From: Thauera carbonicopians
GTDB taxonomy: Bacteria > Pseudomonadota > Gammaproteobacteria > Burkholderiales > Rhodocyclaceae
Assembly: GCF_025699485.1 (NCBI RefSeq)
Contig: NZ_JANUXN010000011.1
Coordinates: 62,001-126,000, forward strand
Length of the DNA: 64,000 nucleotides
Direction: 5' to 3'
A program made the translations under genes and the position numbers. Numbering within the stretch: position 1 is the stretch's first letter; the number at the start of each line of letters is the position of its first letter. Shown here one piece after another: positions 42,823 to 52,063 of this stretch. Below the pieces are notes generated by a model. That model was not told the origin of the DNA and did not search any database. It saw nothing but the letters and a program-made list of their open reading frames with translations.

Positions 42823-44214
42823 ATGACCGACCAGAACGAACTCATCTTCGACCCGCAGCTCATCCGCCGATTCGACATCAACGGTCCGCGGTACACGTCC
42901 TATCCCACTGCGGATCGCTTCGTCGAGGCATTCAACGCTGATGCCCTCAAGGATTGGCTTGCCAAACGCGCCATCGGCGGCGTCAGCAAACCTCTCTCAT
43001 TATACTTCCACATCCCGTTCTGTAACACGATCTGCTACTACTGCGCCTGCAACAAGATCATCACCAAGGATCACGGGCGCTCGGCCAAGTACCTGAAATA
43101 CCTGGCCAAGGAGATCGAGATGCAGGCCGCCTGTCTGGAGGGCGGCCACCAGGTGACGCAGCTTCACCTGGGCGGCGGAACGCCCACCTTCCTGTCGCAC
43201 GACGAAATGCGGCAACTGATGGCATCGGTGCGCGAGCATTTCACGCTGGTGCCGAACGGTGAATATTCCATCGAGGTCGACCCGCGCAAGGTGGACTACG
43301 ACACCGTCGCGCTGCTGGCCGAACTCGGCTTCAACCGCATGAGCGTCGGCGTGCAGGATTTCGCCGAGGACGTCCAGCGGGCGGTCAACCGCATCCAGAG
43401 CTTCGAGGAAACCAAGCTCGTCATCGATGCCGCACGTGGCAACGGCTTCAAGTCGGTGAGCATGGACCTGATCTACGGCCTGCCCAGGCAGAACGTGATC
43501 AGCTTCAACCGTACGCTCGAACAGGTGCTGGAGATCTCGCCCGACCGCGTCTCCCTCTACAGCTATGCGCACCTGCCGGGCCTGTTCAAGCCGCAGCGCC
43601 GCATCTCGCAGGACGACATGCCCACCGCCGACACCAAGCTGCAACTGCTGCAGCTCGGCATCCGCCGCCTGACCGAAGCGGGCTACGTCTATATCGGCAT
43701 GGACCACTTCGCCAAGCCGGACGACGAACTGACCGTCGCCCAGCGCCAGGGCCGGCTGCACCGCAACTTCCAGGGCTATTCGACCCAGGCCGAATGCGAC
43801 CTGCTGGCCTTCGGCGTGTCGGCGATCGGCAAGATCGGCCCGGTGTATGCACAGAACGTCAAGACGCTCGACGACTACTACGACGCCCTCGACCGCGACG
43901 AGCTGCCGGTGCTGCGTGGCATCGAGCTGAACGCGGACGACCTGCTGCGGCGCTCGATCATCCAGGCGCTGATGTGCCACTTCGAGCTGTCGATGCAGTC
44001 GATCGAGATCGCCCACCTGATCGATTTCCGCGAGTATTTCGCCAGCGAACTCGCCGACCTGCAGGAAATGCAGAAGGCCGGCCTGGTCAGGATCGACGGC
44101 GACTGGATCAGCGTCGAGCCGGCCGGCCGCCTGCTGGTGCGCGGCATCGCCATGGTGTTCGACCGCTATCTGCGCGCAGACCGCGAGCGCGCGCGCTACT
44201 CGCGCGTGATCTGA
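42823..44214 (+). CDS. hemN: oxygen-independent coproporphyrinogen III oxidase
   Basis: This 463-residue radical-SAM enzyme makes protoporphyrinogen IX without oxygen. The 4Fe-4S motif is C67-X3-C71-X2-C74, followed by C76, as in HemN. LHLGGGTPTFLS (about 123-134) is the SAM-binding segment, and the C-terminal HemN domain is present. The ATG at 42823 has an upstream FNR box. In cbb3 loci hemN supplies haem under low oxygen, which fits the neighbours. Confidence 0.96.
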   Translation: MTDQNELIFDPQLIRRFDINGPRYTSYPTADRFVEAFNADALKDWLAKRAIGGVSKPLSLYFHIPFCNTICYYCACNKIITKDHGRSAKYLKYLAKEIEMQAACLEGGHQVTQLHLGGGTPTFLSHDEMRQLMASVREHFTLVPNGEYSIEVDPRKVDYDTVALLAELGFNRMSVGVQDFAEDVQRAVNRIQSFEETKLVIDAARGNGFKSVSMDLIYGLPRQNVISFNRTLEQVLEISPDRVSLYSYAHLPGLFKPQRRISQDDMPTADTKLQLLQLGIRRLTEAGYVYIGMDHFAKPDDELTVAQRQGRLHRNFQGYSTQAECDLLAFGVSAIGKIGPVYAQNVKTLDDYYDALDRDELPVLRGIELNADDLLRRSIIQALMCHFELSMQSIEIAHLIDFREYFASELADLQEMQKAGLVRIDGDWISVEPAGRLLVRGIAMVFDRYLRADRERARYSRVI

Positions 44215-44357
44215 GGGGCGGGCGGGTATCACGTGCCGCCAGGGAGCTGCCTGGACGGGGGTGTCCGCCTGCGGCCGCATGCCGCAGCAGTATGCGTGCC
44301 AGCGGCGTAGAATAGGCAGTCTTTCCCCTCTGGCCCCCTTCCGGTCCCGTTTCGACC

Positions 44358-45068
44358 ATGCCTGAAACCGGCTATTTCGCCGTCTTCCTGATCGGCCTGC
44401 TCGGCGGCACGCACTGCGTGTCGATGTGCGGCGGCATCGTCGGCGCGCTGACCGCCCAGGTGCAGGTGCCCGGCAGCAGGCCGCAATGGCCGCTGCACCT
44501 GGCCTACAGCGTCGGCCGCATCAGCACCTACACCGCGCTCGGCGGCCTGGTGGGCGCGCTGGGTTCGGTCGGCATGCTGTACGACGGCATGCTGCCGGTG
44601 CAGATGGGCCTGTACGTGCTCGCCAACCTGATGCTGGTTGCGCTCGGCCTCTATCTGACCGGCTTCACCCGCCTGCTGGCGCCGGTCGAGCGTGCCGGCC
44701 ACGTGCTGTGGCGCCGCATCCAGCCCACCACCCGCCATTTCCTGCCGGCGCGTTCGGTCAAGCAGGCGCTGCCGCTGGGCCTGCTGTGGGGTTTCATTCC
44801 CTGTGGCCTGACCTATTCCATCCTGGCGACCGCGCTCGTCACCGGCTCCGGCGCCCGTGGCGCAGGGCTGATGCTCGCCTTCGGCCTCGGCACGCTGCCC
44901 AATCTGCTGCTGGCCGGCATGCTGTTCAAGCGCTTCCGCGACTTCACCCGCAACGCCAAGGTGCGTTTCGCCTCCGGCCTGCTGGTGCTGGGCTTCGGCG
45001 TGTTCGGACTGATCCACGCGCCCACGCTGGGCGGTGCGCTGTGGGAAGGTGTGGTCTGCCTGACCTGA
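44358..45068 (+). CDS. TauE/DsbD-like membrane protein of cbb3 loci
   Basis: This 236-residue protein has six membrane segments and the motif GGTHCVSMCGG (about 16-26), which may bind a metal, plus a central PCGLTYS. Proteins of this type, named sulfite exporter TauE/SafE by homology, are commonly encoded beside ccoS, hemN and fnr, so a role in metal or redox supply to the oxidase is likely. It is 143 bases after hemN; no gene is seen in that gap. Confidence 0.8.
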   Translation: MPETGYFAVFLIGLLGGTHCVSMCGGIVGALTAQVQVPGSRPQWPLHLAYSVGRISTYTALGGLVGALGSVGMLYDGMLPVQMGLYVLANLMLVALGLYLTGFTRLLAPVERAGHVLWRRIQPTTRHFLPARSVKQALPLGLLWGFIPCGLTYSILATALVTGSGARGAGLMLAFGLGTLPNLLLAGMLFKRFRDFTRNAKVRFASGLLVLGFGVFGLIHAPTLGGALWEGVVCLT

Positions 45069-45139
45069 TGCCCCGGCTTTTGTGCTGCCGGAGCGGCTTC
45101 GAAGGCGATGATGCAGTGCAAGACAAGCGGATTTCCCCC

Positions 45140-45145
45140 TATAAT
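45140..45145 (+). promoter_or_regulatory. -10 element of ppa
   Basis: TATAAT is a perfect -10 hexamer 29 bases before the ppa ATG. No good -35 stands 17 bases upstream. Confidence 0.6.
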
Positions 45146-45174
45146 CCGCGCACAATTTTCCACGGGAGGGAATC

Positions 45175-45702
45175 ATGGGTTTCGATCTGGTCAGCGCCGG
45201 CAAGGACGTGCCGAACGACATCAACGTCATCATCGAGATCTCCGCGCAGGGCGATCCGATCAAGTTCGAAGTGGACAAGGACAGCGGTGCCGTCTTCGTC
45301 GACCGCTTCATGGGCACGTCGATGCGTTATCCGCTGAACTACGGCTACGTGCCGCACACCATCGCCGGCGACGGCGATCCGGTGGACGTGTTGGTCGTGA
45401 CCCCCTTCCCGCTGGCTCCCGGTGTCGTCATCCGCTGCCGCCCGGTCGGCGTGCTGAAGATGGAAGACGAAAGCGGCGTCGACGCCAAGGTCGTGGCCGT
45501 GCCGGTGTCCAAGCTGACCCCGCTGTACGACAAGGTGCAGACCACCGACGACCTGCCCGAGCTGCTGATGAAGCAGACCGTGCATTTCTTCGAGCACTAC
45601 AAGGATCTGGAACCCGGCAAGTGGGTCAAGGTCGTGGGCTGGGGCTCCGTCGAAGAAGCCAAGAAGGAAATCGTCGACGGCCTGGCTGCCGCCAAGAAGT
45701 AA
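45175..45702 (+). CDS. ppa: inorganic pyrophosphatase
   Basis: This 175-residue cytoplasmic family I enzyme hydrolyses pyrophosphate, pulling biosynthetic reactions forward. The signature DGDPVDVLV (about 65-73) with metal-binding aspartates is intact, as are the N-terminal EIS and the YGYVPHT segments. It has its own promoter and an intrinsic terminator, so it is monocistronic. Confidence 0.97.
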   Translation: MGFDLVSAGKDVPNDINVIIEISAQGDPIKFEVDKDSGAVFVDRFMGTSMRYPLNYGYVPHTIAGDGDPVDVLVVTPFPLAPGVVIRCRPVGVLKMEDESGVDAKVVAVPVSKLTPLYDKVQTTDDLPELLMKQTVHFFEHYKDLEPGKWVKVVGWGSVEEAKKEIVDGLAAAKK

Positions 45703-45728
45703 GCCGCCCTGTAGTTTTCGGGGTACCG

Positions 45729-45779
45729 AAAACGCCCCTGTGCTTGCCATCGCATGGCAGCAAGCGCAGGGGCGTTTTT
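45729..45779 (+). terminator. intrinsic terminator of ppa
   Basis: Arms AAAACGCCCCTG (45729-45740) and CAGGGGCGTTTT (45767-45778) pair perfectly, with further pairing of GCTTGC and GCAAGC inside, and T follows. On the other strand it can also stop transcription from the regulator gene. Confidence 0.85.
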
Positions 45780-45884
45780 CCGTTCAGCAGGCCGGCTCGG
45801 TGGCCTGGCCCGCGAGCAGCCGGCCGACCCGTGATCGATGTCCGGCCTGCCGGGCAAGAGCCCGGGATTCCAGCGCGCCGTGCC

Positions 45885-47552
45885 TTAGCCGGCCTGCTTC
45901 TTGATCCGATAGTTGAGCTGCGGCCGTGTCATGCCGAGAAGACGGGCGGCGGCGGCCAGATTGCCATTGGCCTGGTTCACTGCGCGATTCAGCAGGCTTT
46001 GCTCGAATGCTTCCAGTGAAACGCCGGATGCCAGTACGGCTGCGACCAGATCCTGGGGCGGCCGGTGCGCCGCCTCGAGTTCGCCCCGGGCGCTGAGTGC
46101 ATGCTCCTGGTTGTCATCGGGCAGGGCGCCGATGAACAGGTGCTCGATTTCGATCAGGCCATTCTGCGGGGCCAGAATGGCTCCGCGTTCGAGGACGTTT
46201 TCCAGTTCGCGGACGTTGCCGGGCCAGGGGTGCAGCTTCAGCGCGTGCATGGCCTTGTCGCTGATCCCGGCGATGCGCTTGCCGTGCAGCGTCTCGAAGC
46301 GGCGGACCAGGGCATCGACGAGGGCCGGAATGTCGCCGGGGCGCTCGCGCAGCGGTGGAATCGTCACCGGATAGACGTTGAGGCGATAGTACAGGTCGCG
46401 CCGGAACGTGCCGGCACTGACGGCCTTCTGCAGATCGACATTGGTGGCGGCCACCAGTCGGACATTGATCTTGCGCGTGCGCTCGTCGCCGAGCCGCTCG
46501 ATTTCGCCTTCCTGCAGCACACGCAGCAGCTTCGCCTGCGCAGGCAGGGGCAATTCACCCACTTCGTCGAGAAAGAGCGTGCCGCCGTGAGCCCGTTCGA
46601 ACTTGCCCGCGCGCGAGGCGTGGGCACCCGTGAAGGCGCCGCGCTCTACGCCGAACAGCTCCGATTCGATCAGTTCATCGGGCAGGGCTGCGCAATTGAC
46701 CGCGACGAAGGGGGCGTCCTTGCGTGCGCTCATCTCGTGCAGCGTTCGCGCGAAGCGTTCCTTGCCGACGCCTGTTTCGCCGAGCAGCAGGACCGAGACG
46801 CTGGTCGATGCGGCGCGGCTGATCAGGTCGTAGGCATGGAGAAAGGATGAGCTGCTGCCGATGAGATCGGGCGTCTTGCGCGGACAGGCGATCGTGTGGC
46901 GCATCGCCTCGATTTCCTCACGAAGTTCGAGCAGGCGTCCGACGATCGAGTCGGCTTCGAAATAAGGCCTGAGCTCGTCGGCATCGGGCCATTCCTCGAC
47001 GGGCTTGCCGACGATCCTGCAGTTTTCGCAGCCCGTCGCTGCACATTCGGTTTCCTTGAACAGGATGAAGCGCCCCATGAAGGCGCTGGTATAGCCCGAG
47101 GCGTAGCCGATCATCATCCAGCACACGGGCTGATCCACTTCCCCGAAGGCCTGGACGTGGGCCTCGGCTTCCCAGGCGTCGTGCCACAGAAATTCAGCGT
47201 AGAAAGTGTTGCCCTGCATGTCGAATTCCAGGCGCACCGGTTCTACGCGCGCGCACCCCTCGAGCATGTGCAATTGCGGCCCGACGACGAATGCATCGGC
47301 GGGTTCGCATGCCTGGCGGGTCTTGCGCGCAAGCTCCGCGTCGCGCATGCCGGAGGCGAAACCCATCCGTGTAAGGATGCGGCGCGCCTGCTGCTGGCCG
47401 ACGGAGCCGATCAGTTCCTTGCGCAGTTCGGACATGGCGCCCACGTGCAGCAGCAGCATGCGGTGCTCGCTCAGCCAGATATGCCCGTCTTCGGGCGCGA
47501 ACCGGAGCAGGCTGCGCAGGTCTGCGCTCTCCGGGTATTGGATGGTGGTCAC
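45885..47552 (-). CDS. dmpR: sigma54-dependent phenol-responsive activator, DmpR/XylR type
   Basis: This 555-residue regulator has an N-terminal aromatic-sensing XylR_N/V4R domain (about 15-210, with cysteines [10 protein letters not shown]), a B-linker, an AAA+ sigma54-interaction domain (about 230-460), and a C-terminal Fis-type helix ([20 protein letters not shown]). The AAA+ domain has Walker A GETGVGKE, the sigma54 loop GAFTGA and FLDEVGEL. When phenol binds the sensor domain, it activates sigma54 promoters from upstream sites. It is divergent from the ferredoxin gene and close to two sigma54-type promoters. Confidence 0.92.
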   Translation of the reverse strand: MTTIQYPESADLRSLLRFAPEDGHIWLSEHRMLLLHVGAMSELRKELIGSVGQQQARRILTRMGFASGMRDAELARKTRQACEPADAFVVGPQLHMLEGCARVEPVRLEFDMQGNTFYAEFLWHDAWEAEAHVQAFGEVDQPVCWMMIGYASGYTSAFMGRFILFKETECAATGCENCRIVGKPVEEWPDADELRPYFEADSIVGRLLELREEIEAMRHTIACPRKTPDLIGSSSSFLHAYDLISRAASTSVSVLLLGETGVGKERFARTLHEMSARKDAPFVAVNCAALPDELIESELFGVERGAFTGAHASRAGKFERAHGGTLFLDEVGELPLPAQAKLLRVLQEGEIERLGDERTRKINVRLVAATNVDLQKAVSAGTFRRDLYYRLNVYPVTIPPLRERPGDIPALVDALVRRFETLHGKRIAGISDKAMHALKLHPWPGNVRELENVLERGAILAPQNGLIEIEHLFIGALPDDNQEHALSARGELEAAHRPPQDLVAAVLASGVSLEAFEQSLLNRAVNQANGNLAAAARLLGMTRPQLNYRIKKQAG

Positions 47553-47686
47553 GGATCTCCTCCAGATTGGCGTCGCCTCCGCTCTGCCGGCGGCTGGCTC
47601 TCCCGGACCCTCGGTACCGTCCGGACACCGGACGAAGCTTAAACGAGTGCTCGTGCTTGGGGGGCAGGAAAAGCATGATTATAAAT

Positions 47687-47701
47687 AAAATCTCGAGAAA
47701 A
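47687..47701. promoter_or_regulatory. putative GntR-family operator, copy 1
   Basis: AAAATCTCGAGAAAA contains the core CTCGAGA shared by four other sites in this cluster. It ends eight bases before the -24 element of the ferredoxin promoter, so a bound protein would hinder sigma54 RNA polymerase. Confidence 0.5.
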
Positions 47702-47709
47702 TAAGTGGG

Positions 47710-47725
47710 CGGCATGATTCTTGTA
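47710..47725 (+). promoter_or_regulatory. sigma54-type promoter of the ferredoxin gene
   Basis: CGGCATGATTCTTGTA matches TGGCAC-N5-TTGCA with GG and GT ten bases apart (47711-47712 and 47723-47724). It is imperfect at the -12 element but well placed before the gene at 47803. Confidence 0.55.
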
Positions 47726-47802
47726 TCTGCCGCCGTGAGCCACCGGTCGTGTGGACGAATTGCCGATCGACGGCAAGCACATCGAAAGAGGAGACAGCCC
47801 GG

Positions 47803-48123
47803 ATGAGGCAGAGATTTGTGGTGGCGATCGAAGGTTGCGGCGAAAGACTCAGCTGCGCGGACAGCGACAACGTGTTGTGTGCCATGGAAGCCCTTGGCCG
47901 CAAGGGCATCCCGGTGGGCTGCCGGGGCGGCGGCTGCGGCGTGTGCAAGGTCAGGGTGATGCAGGGGAGCTACCACACGCGCCGCATGAGCCGTAGCTGC
48001 GTATCCGAAGCGGAAGAGGCCGCAGGTGTGGTACTGGCCTGCAAGCTTTTTCCCGACAGCGACCTGAGGATCGAGGTGGTCGGCAAGATGGCCAGGGCAG
48101 TGTGTGCCGGGGTGGCGAAATGA
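47803..48123 (+). CDS. dmpQ: plant-type 2Fe-2S ferredoxin, DmpQ/XylT-like
   Basis: This 106-residue ferredoxin has the cluster ligands C-X4-C-X2-C in GCRGGGCGVCKV (about 38-49) and a fourth cysteine in LACKL (about 78). In phenol and toluene meta pathways this protein reactivates oxidised catechol 2,3-dioxygenase. In dmp operons it lies between dmpP and dmpB; here it is a separate transcript with its own sigma54-type promoter and terminator, upstream of the hydroxylase. The ATG at 47803 follows GAGGAGA. Confidence 0.85.
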   Translation: MRQRFVVAIEGCGERLSCADSDNVLCAMEALGRKGIPVGCRGGGCGVCKVRVMQGSYHTRRMSRSCVSEAEEAAGVVLACKLFPDSDLRIEVVGKMARAVCAGVAK

Positions 48124-48156
48124 CTGGATGAGCGCCTGAGCGGGCAGGTGGTGCGG

Positions 48157-48189
48157 CGGGCCGGAAGACGGAAGTCTCCGGCCCGTTTT
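48157..48189 (+). terminator. intrinsic terminator of the ferredoxin gene
   Basis: CGGGCCGG (48157-48164) pairs with CCGGCCCG (48178-48185), extended by AGAC/GTCT around a GGAA loop, with TTTT-G-TTT after. It isolates the ferredoxin transcript from the hydroxylase operon. Confidence 0.82.
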
Positions 48190-48218
48190 GTTTTCCGGCC
48201 GGGGTGCTGCATTGCAAT

Positions 48219-48272
48219 AAATCGAATGAATCAAATGATCGATCAAATCGATGAATTGACCATTTGGTGAAG
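48219..48272 (+). promoter_or_regulatory. candidate upstream activating region for the DmpR-like activator
   Basis: This AT-rich stretch contains short repeats (AATCGAATGAAT and AATCGATGAAT; TCAAAT twice) and the palindrome TGATCGATCA (48236-48245). It lies about 105-155 bases upstream of the expected phenol hydroxylase start, where DmpR-type enhancer sites are found. Exact site borders are uncertain. Confidence 0.5.
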
Positions 48273-48297
48273 TGCCAGGGGATGGGCGAATCGCGAT

Positions 48298-48312
48298 GAA
48301 ATATCGAGATAA
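48298..48312. promoter_or_regulatory. putative GntR-family operator, copy 2
   Basis: GAAATATCGAGATAA has the shared core ATCGAGA and lies between the enhancer-like region and the sigma54 promoter of dmpK, where a bound protein could block looping or helper proteins. Confidence 0.5.
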
Positions 48313-48349
48313 ATGCTGATCGCCATGGAAATCCACGGTTTTGTGAGAT

Positions 48350-48365
48350 TGGCACGGAAGTTGTT
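48350..48365 (+). promoter_or_regulatory. sigma54 promoter of the phenol hydroxylase operon
   Basis: TGGCACGGAAGTTGTT matches TGGCAC-N5-TTGCW perfectly in the -24 half and at four of five bases in the -12 half. Transcription should start near 48375, 44 bases before the dmpK ATG. Confidence 0.8.
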
Positions 48366-48418
48366 AATGCATGCCCTGTCGCGATCCCACATTGATCAAA
48401 CCGGAGGAGGGGAAGGAT

Positions 48419-48682
48419 ATGAAGGATGCCGAGCCTGCGATCGACATCGGCCGGAAGTTCGTGCGCCTCATCGAGCGCAGGCCGGATGGATTCGTCGAGT
48501 TCGAGTTCGCCATCGGCGACCCCGAGCTCTACGCCGAGCTGCTGCTTCCGGCTGAAGCCTACGAATCGTTTTGCCGGGCCAACGGCGTCACTTTCCTCGA
48601 ACCCCGGGAAGGGGAATGCGCGGAAGAGGCCGAAGACTGGAACTGGAACCTGCACCAAGCCACGCAGCAGCGCTTCCGCTGA
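48419..48682 (+). CDS. dmpK: phenol hydroxylase assembly subunit DmpK
   Basis: This 87-residue acidic protein matches DmpK: a FVRLIERRPDGFVEFEF start and a C-terminal EDWNWNLHQAT segment. DmpK is not needed in the turnover complex but helps produce an active, iron-loaded oxygenase. The ATG at 48419 has a strong ribosome binding site (GGAGGAGGGGAAGG). It is the first gene of dmpKLMNOP. Confidence 0.88.
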   Translation: MKDAEPAIDIGRKFVRLIERRPDGFVEFEFAIGDPELYAELLLPAEAYESFCRANGVTFLEPREGECAEEAEDWNWNLHQATQQRFR

Positions 48683-48714
48683 CTGCAGCCATACAAGCAA
48701 AAGGAGGAGCGTCC

Positions 48715-49710
48715 ATGCAGATCGATCTGCGCACCGTGTCCATCAAGCCCTTGCGGCACACCTTCGACAACATCGCCCGGCGCATCGGCGCGGACAAGCC
48801 GGCATCCCGCTACCAGGAAGGTACGCTGGACATGCAGCAGGAGGCGAACTACCACTATCGCCCGACCTGGGATCCCGATCACCTGATCTACGACCGTGAC
48901 CGGACCGCGATCAGGATGGCCGACTGGTACAGCTTCAAGGATCCGCGCCAGTACTACTACGGTGCCTACACCATGGCCCGGGCCAAGCAGCAGGACACCG
49001 CCGAGGCCAATTTCGATTTCGTCGAGAACCGCGGCCTGGCCGCGACGCTGCCGGATGAAATCCGCGACACCGTGCTGGCGCTGCTGATTCCGCTGCGGCA
49101 CGTGGCCTGGGGCGCCAACATGAACAACGCCGCCGTCTGTGCCTATGGCTACGGCACGGCCTTCACCCAGCCCTGCATCTACCACGCGATGGACCAGCTC
49201 GGCATCGCCCAGTACCTGACCCGCGTCGGCCTGCTGCTGGGCGACGTGGCTTCGCTCGATGCCGCCAAGCAGGCATGGATGGAAGACGACACCTGGCAGG
49301 GGCTGCGCCGCTACGTCGAGGACACCCTGGTGCTGCGCGACCCGTTCGAGCTGTTCGTGGCGCAGAACGTCGCCCTCGACGGCCTGCTGTATCCGCTGGT
49401 GTACGAAACGATCATCGACGACGTGCTCTCGGCCAAGGGCGGCACGCCGGTGGCGATGCTGACCCAGTTCATGACCGACTGGCATGCCGAGACCCGCAAA
49501 TGGATCGACGCCACGGTCAAGACCGCCGCCGCCGAATCGGCCGGGAACAAGACCGTCCTCGCCGACTGGATCGTGCAATGGCGCGACCGTGCAGCGGCAG
49601 CGCTGCTGCCGGTGTCGCGCATCGCCCTCGGCGAGCGTGCCGACGAACTGACCACCGAAATCGTCCAGCAATTCAACGCACGCATGGCCAAGGCCGGCGT
49701 GCCCCTCTGA
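48715..49710 (+). CDS. dmpL: phenol hydroxylase oxygenase beta subunit DmpL
   Basis: This 331-residue protein is the structural oxygenase subunit of the diiron phenol hydroxylase. It has the ferritin-like fold of the family without iron ligands, and typical segments DPDHLIYDRDRTAIRMADWY and RDPRQYYYGAYTMAR-like sequence (here KDPRQYYYGAYTMAR). It pairs with DmpN and DmpO. It follows dmpK by 32 bases with AAGGAGGAG before the ATG. Confidence 0.93.
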   Translation: MQIDLRTVSIKPLRHTFDNIARRIGADKPASRYQEGTLDMQQEANYHYRPTWDPDHLIYDRDRTAIRMADWYSFKDPRQYYYGAYTMARAKQQDTAEANFDFVENRGLAATLPDEIRDTVLALLIPLRHVAWGANMNNAAVCAYGYGTAFTQPCIYHAMDQLGIAQYLTRVGLLLGDVASLDAAKQAWMEDDTWQGLRRYVEDTLVLRDPFELFVAQNVALDGLLYPLVYETIIDDVLSAKGGTPVAMLTQFMTDWHAETRKWIDATVKTAAAESAGNKTVLADWIVQWRDRAAAALLPVSRIALGERADELTTEIVQQFNARMAKAGVPL

Positions 49711-49721
49711 GGAATTTCCCG

Positions 49722-49991
49722 ATGTCCACCGTATTCATCGCGCTGCAGACCAACGAAGAGACCCGCCAGGTCATCGAGGCCATCGTGCAGGACAACCCCG
49801 ATGCCGTCGTCAACGAGCAGCCCGCGATGGTGAAGATCGATGCCCAGGACAGGCTGGTCATCCGCCGCGAGACGATCGAGGAGCTGATCGGCCGCCCGTT
49901 CGACCTGCAGGAGCTGCAGGTCAATCTGATCACCATGACCGGCAACCTCGACCAGACCGACGACGAGATGGTCCTTTACTGGAACGCCTGA
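49722..49991 (+). CDS. dmpM: phenol hydroxylase regulatory (effector) protein DmpM
   Basis: This 89-residue cofactor-free protein belongs to the MmoB/DmpM family; it binds the oxygenase and tunes substrate access and electron transfer. Recognisable are VFIALQTNEETRQVIEAI near the start and LITMTGNLDQTDDEMVLYW at the end. It lies 11 bases after dmpL. Confidence 0.95.
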   Translation: MSTVFIALQTNEETRQVIEAIVQDNPDAVVNEQPAMVKIDAQDRLVIRRETIEELIGRPFDLQELQVNLITMTGNLDQTDDEMVLYWNA

Positions 49992-50017
49992 ACCGGCACG
50001 CCAAGGAGACACGAACC

Positions 50018-51571
50018 ATGGATATGCAAGCCGCCAAGAAGAAACTCGGCCTCAAGGAGCGCTACGCGGTGATGACCCGCGGCCTCGACTGGACGCCCTC
50101 CTACCAGAAGATGGAGGACATCTACCCCTACGTCGCCTACGAGGGGATCAAGATCCACGACTGGGACAAATGGGAGGACCCGTTCCGCCTGACGATGGAT
50201 GCCTACTGGAAGTACCAGGCCGAGAAGGAGCGCAAGCTCTACGCGATCATCGACGCCTTCAACCAGAACAACGGCCACCTCAACGTCACTGACGCGCGCT
50301 ACATCAACGCCGTCAAGCTGTTCATCAGCGGCATCAGCCCGCTCGAATACGTCGCCCACCGCGGCTTCGCCCATGCCGGCCGCGCCTTTCCCGGGCCGGG
50401 GCCGCGCGTCGCCTGCCTGATGCAGTCGATCGACGAGATCCGCCATGCCCAGACCCAGGTGCATTCGATCTCGAACTACAACAAGTACTACAACGGCATG
50501 CACGATTTCCATCACGCCCATGACCGCGTGTGGTTCCTGTCGGTGCCCAAGAGCTTCTTCGACGATGCGCTGACCGCGGGCCCGTTCGAGTTCATGGTGG
50601 CGATCGGCTTCTCGTTCGAGTACGTGCTGACCAACCTGCTGTTCGTCCCCTTCGTCTCGGGCGCGGCATACAACGGCGACATGGGCACGATGACCTTCGG
50701 CTTCTCGGCGCAGTCCGACGAGGCCCGCCACATGACGCTGGGCCTGGAGGTGATCAAGTTCATCCTCGAGCAGGACCCCGCCAACGTGCCAATCGTGCAG
50801 CGCTGGATCGACAAGTGGACCTGGCGCGGCTACCGCGTGCTGACGCTGGTGGCGATGATGATGGACTACATGCTGCCCAAGCGCACGATGAGCTGGAAGG
50901 AGGCCTGGGAAATCTATTTCGAGGAGAACGGCGGTGCGCTGTTCAAGGACCTCGCCCGCTACGGCATCACGATGCCCAAGTGCGCCGGGCAGATCGCGCT
51001 CGAAAAGGATCATCTGTCGCACCAGGCCTGGAGCACTTTCTACAACTACGCCGCTGCCGCCAACTTCCACACCTGGATGCCGGACGACGACGAGATGAAG
51101 TGGCTGGCGAGCAAGTATCCCGACAGCTTCGACAAGCTTTACCGCCCGCGCTACCGCTTCTGGCGCGAGCAGGCGGCCAAGGGCAACCGCTTCTACAGCA
51201 AGACGCTGCCGATGCTGTGCCAGGTCTGCCAGATCCCGATGGTCTTCACCGAACCGGGCGAGCCGACCAAGACCTGCTACCGCGAAGTCGACTACAGGGA
51301 CGACAAGTATCACTTCTGCTCGGATCACTGCAAAAAGATCTTCGAGGACGAACCGGAGAAGTACACCCAGGCCTGGCTGCCGGTGCACCAAATCTACCAG
51401 GGCAACTGCTTCCCCGAAGGCAGCGATCCGACGGCGGAAGGCTTCGACCCGCTGGCCGAGGTGCTGAAGTTCTACAACCTGGAACACGGCCGCGACAACC
51501 TCGATTTCGAGATCTCGGAAGACAGGAAGAACTTCGCCGAATGGCGCGGCCAGGCGACCAGGAACATCTGA
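50018..51571 (+). CDS. dmpN: phenol hydroxylase diiron oxygenase alpha subunit DmpN
   Basis: This 517-residue catalytic subunit turns phenol into catechol using O2. All six diiron ligands are visible: E110, then E140 and H143 in DEIRHAQ, E201, and E235 and H238 in DEARHMT. The C-terminal YHS-like domain (about 398-455) has cysteine pairs (LCQVCQ, FCSDHCKK) that bind zinc in related enzymes. It follows dmpM by 26 bases. Length is normal. Confidence 0.97.
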   Translation: MDMQAAKKKLGLKERYAVMTRGLDWTPSYQKMEDIYPYVAYEGIKIHDWDKWEDPFRLTMDAYWKYQAEKERKLYAIIDAFNQNNGHLNVTDARYINAVKLFISGISPLEYVAHRGFAHAGRAFPGPGPRVACLMQSIDEIRHAQTQVHSISNYNKYYNGMHDFHHAHDRVWFLSVPKSFFDDALTAGPFEFMVAIGFSFEYVLTNLLFVPFVSGAAYNGDMGTMTFGFSAQSDEARHMTLGLEVIKFILEQDPANVPIVQRWIDKWTWRGYRVLTLVAMMMDYMLPKRTMSWKEAWEIYFEENGGALFKDLARYGITMPKCAGQIALEKDHLSHQAWSTFYNYAAAANFHTWMPDDDEMKWLASKYPDSFDKLYRPRYRFWREQAAKGNRFYSKTLPMLCQVCQIPMVFTEPGEPTKTCYREVDYRDDKYHFCSDHCKKIFEDEPEKYTQAWLPVHQIYQGNCFPEGSDPTAEGFDPLAEVLKFYNLEHGRDNLDFEISEDRKNFAEWRGQATRNI

Positions 51572-51634
51572 CCCCCCACGGCTGCGGGCGACATCCTGCC
51601 TGCAGCCGGCAAAAAAACACCCAGGAGACACGAC

Positions 51635-51994
51635 ATGGCTGTTGCTGCCATCAAAGCCTACGACTTCCCGCCCGCCGACTCGATGGACATGTTCCACGGC
51701 GCCCAGCTGCTCTACATCGGCTGGGAGGATCACCTGATGTTCTGCGCGCCTTTCGCCTTTGCCTTCCCGCCGACGATGCGTTTCGGCGACGTCGTCGACG
51801 GCGTGCTGCCGGGCTCGTTCGGCTACCACCCCGACTTCGCCCGCATCGACTGGGCGAAGGCCGAGTGGTTCAAGTCCGGCAAGCCCTTCGCCCCCGACTT
51901 CGGCAAGTCGCTGGCGGACAACGGACTCGGACACAAGGACGTGATCCGCTTCCGCACGCCGGGCCTCACCGGCATCGAGGGGTCCTGCAGTTGA
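51635..51994 (+). CDS. dmpO: phenol hydroxylase gamma subunit DmpO
   Basis: This 119-residue small subunit of the oxygenase has the typical DMFHGAQLLYIGWEDHLMFCAP-like opening (split here as DMFHGAQLLYIGWED and HLMFCAPF). It completes the (LNO)2 oxygenase. It lies 63 bases after dmpN with AGGAGAC upstream. Confidence 0.93.
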   Translation: MAVAAIKAYDFPPADSMDMFHGAQLLYIGWEDHLMFCAPFAFAFPPTMRFGDVVDGVLPGSFGYHPDFARIDWAKAEWFKSGKPFAPDFGKSLADNGLGHKDVIRFRTPGLTGIEGSCS

Positions 51995-52063
51995 ACGCAA
52001 GGCGCGGGGCGGCGCTACCCGCCGTCTCCGCCTGCCGAAGAACGGATACGACGGAAACGAATC

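Noticed and set aside
48392..48399. TTGATCAA near the dmpK start considered as an FNR box
   Set aside because: It lacks the four-base spacer between half sites and sits downstream of the sigma54 start, so it does not fit FNR geometry.
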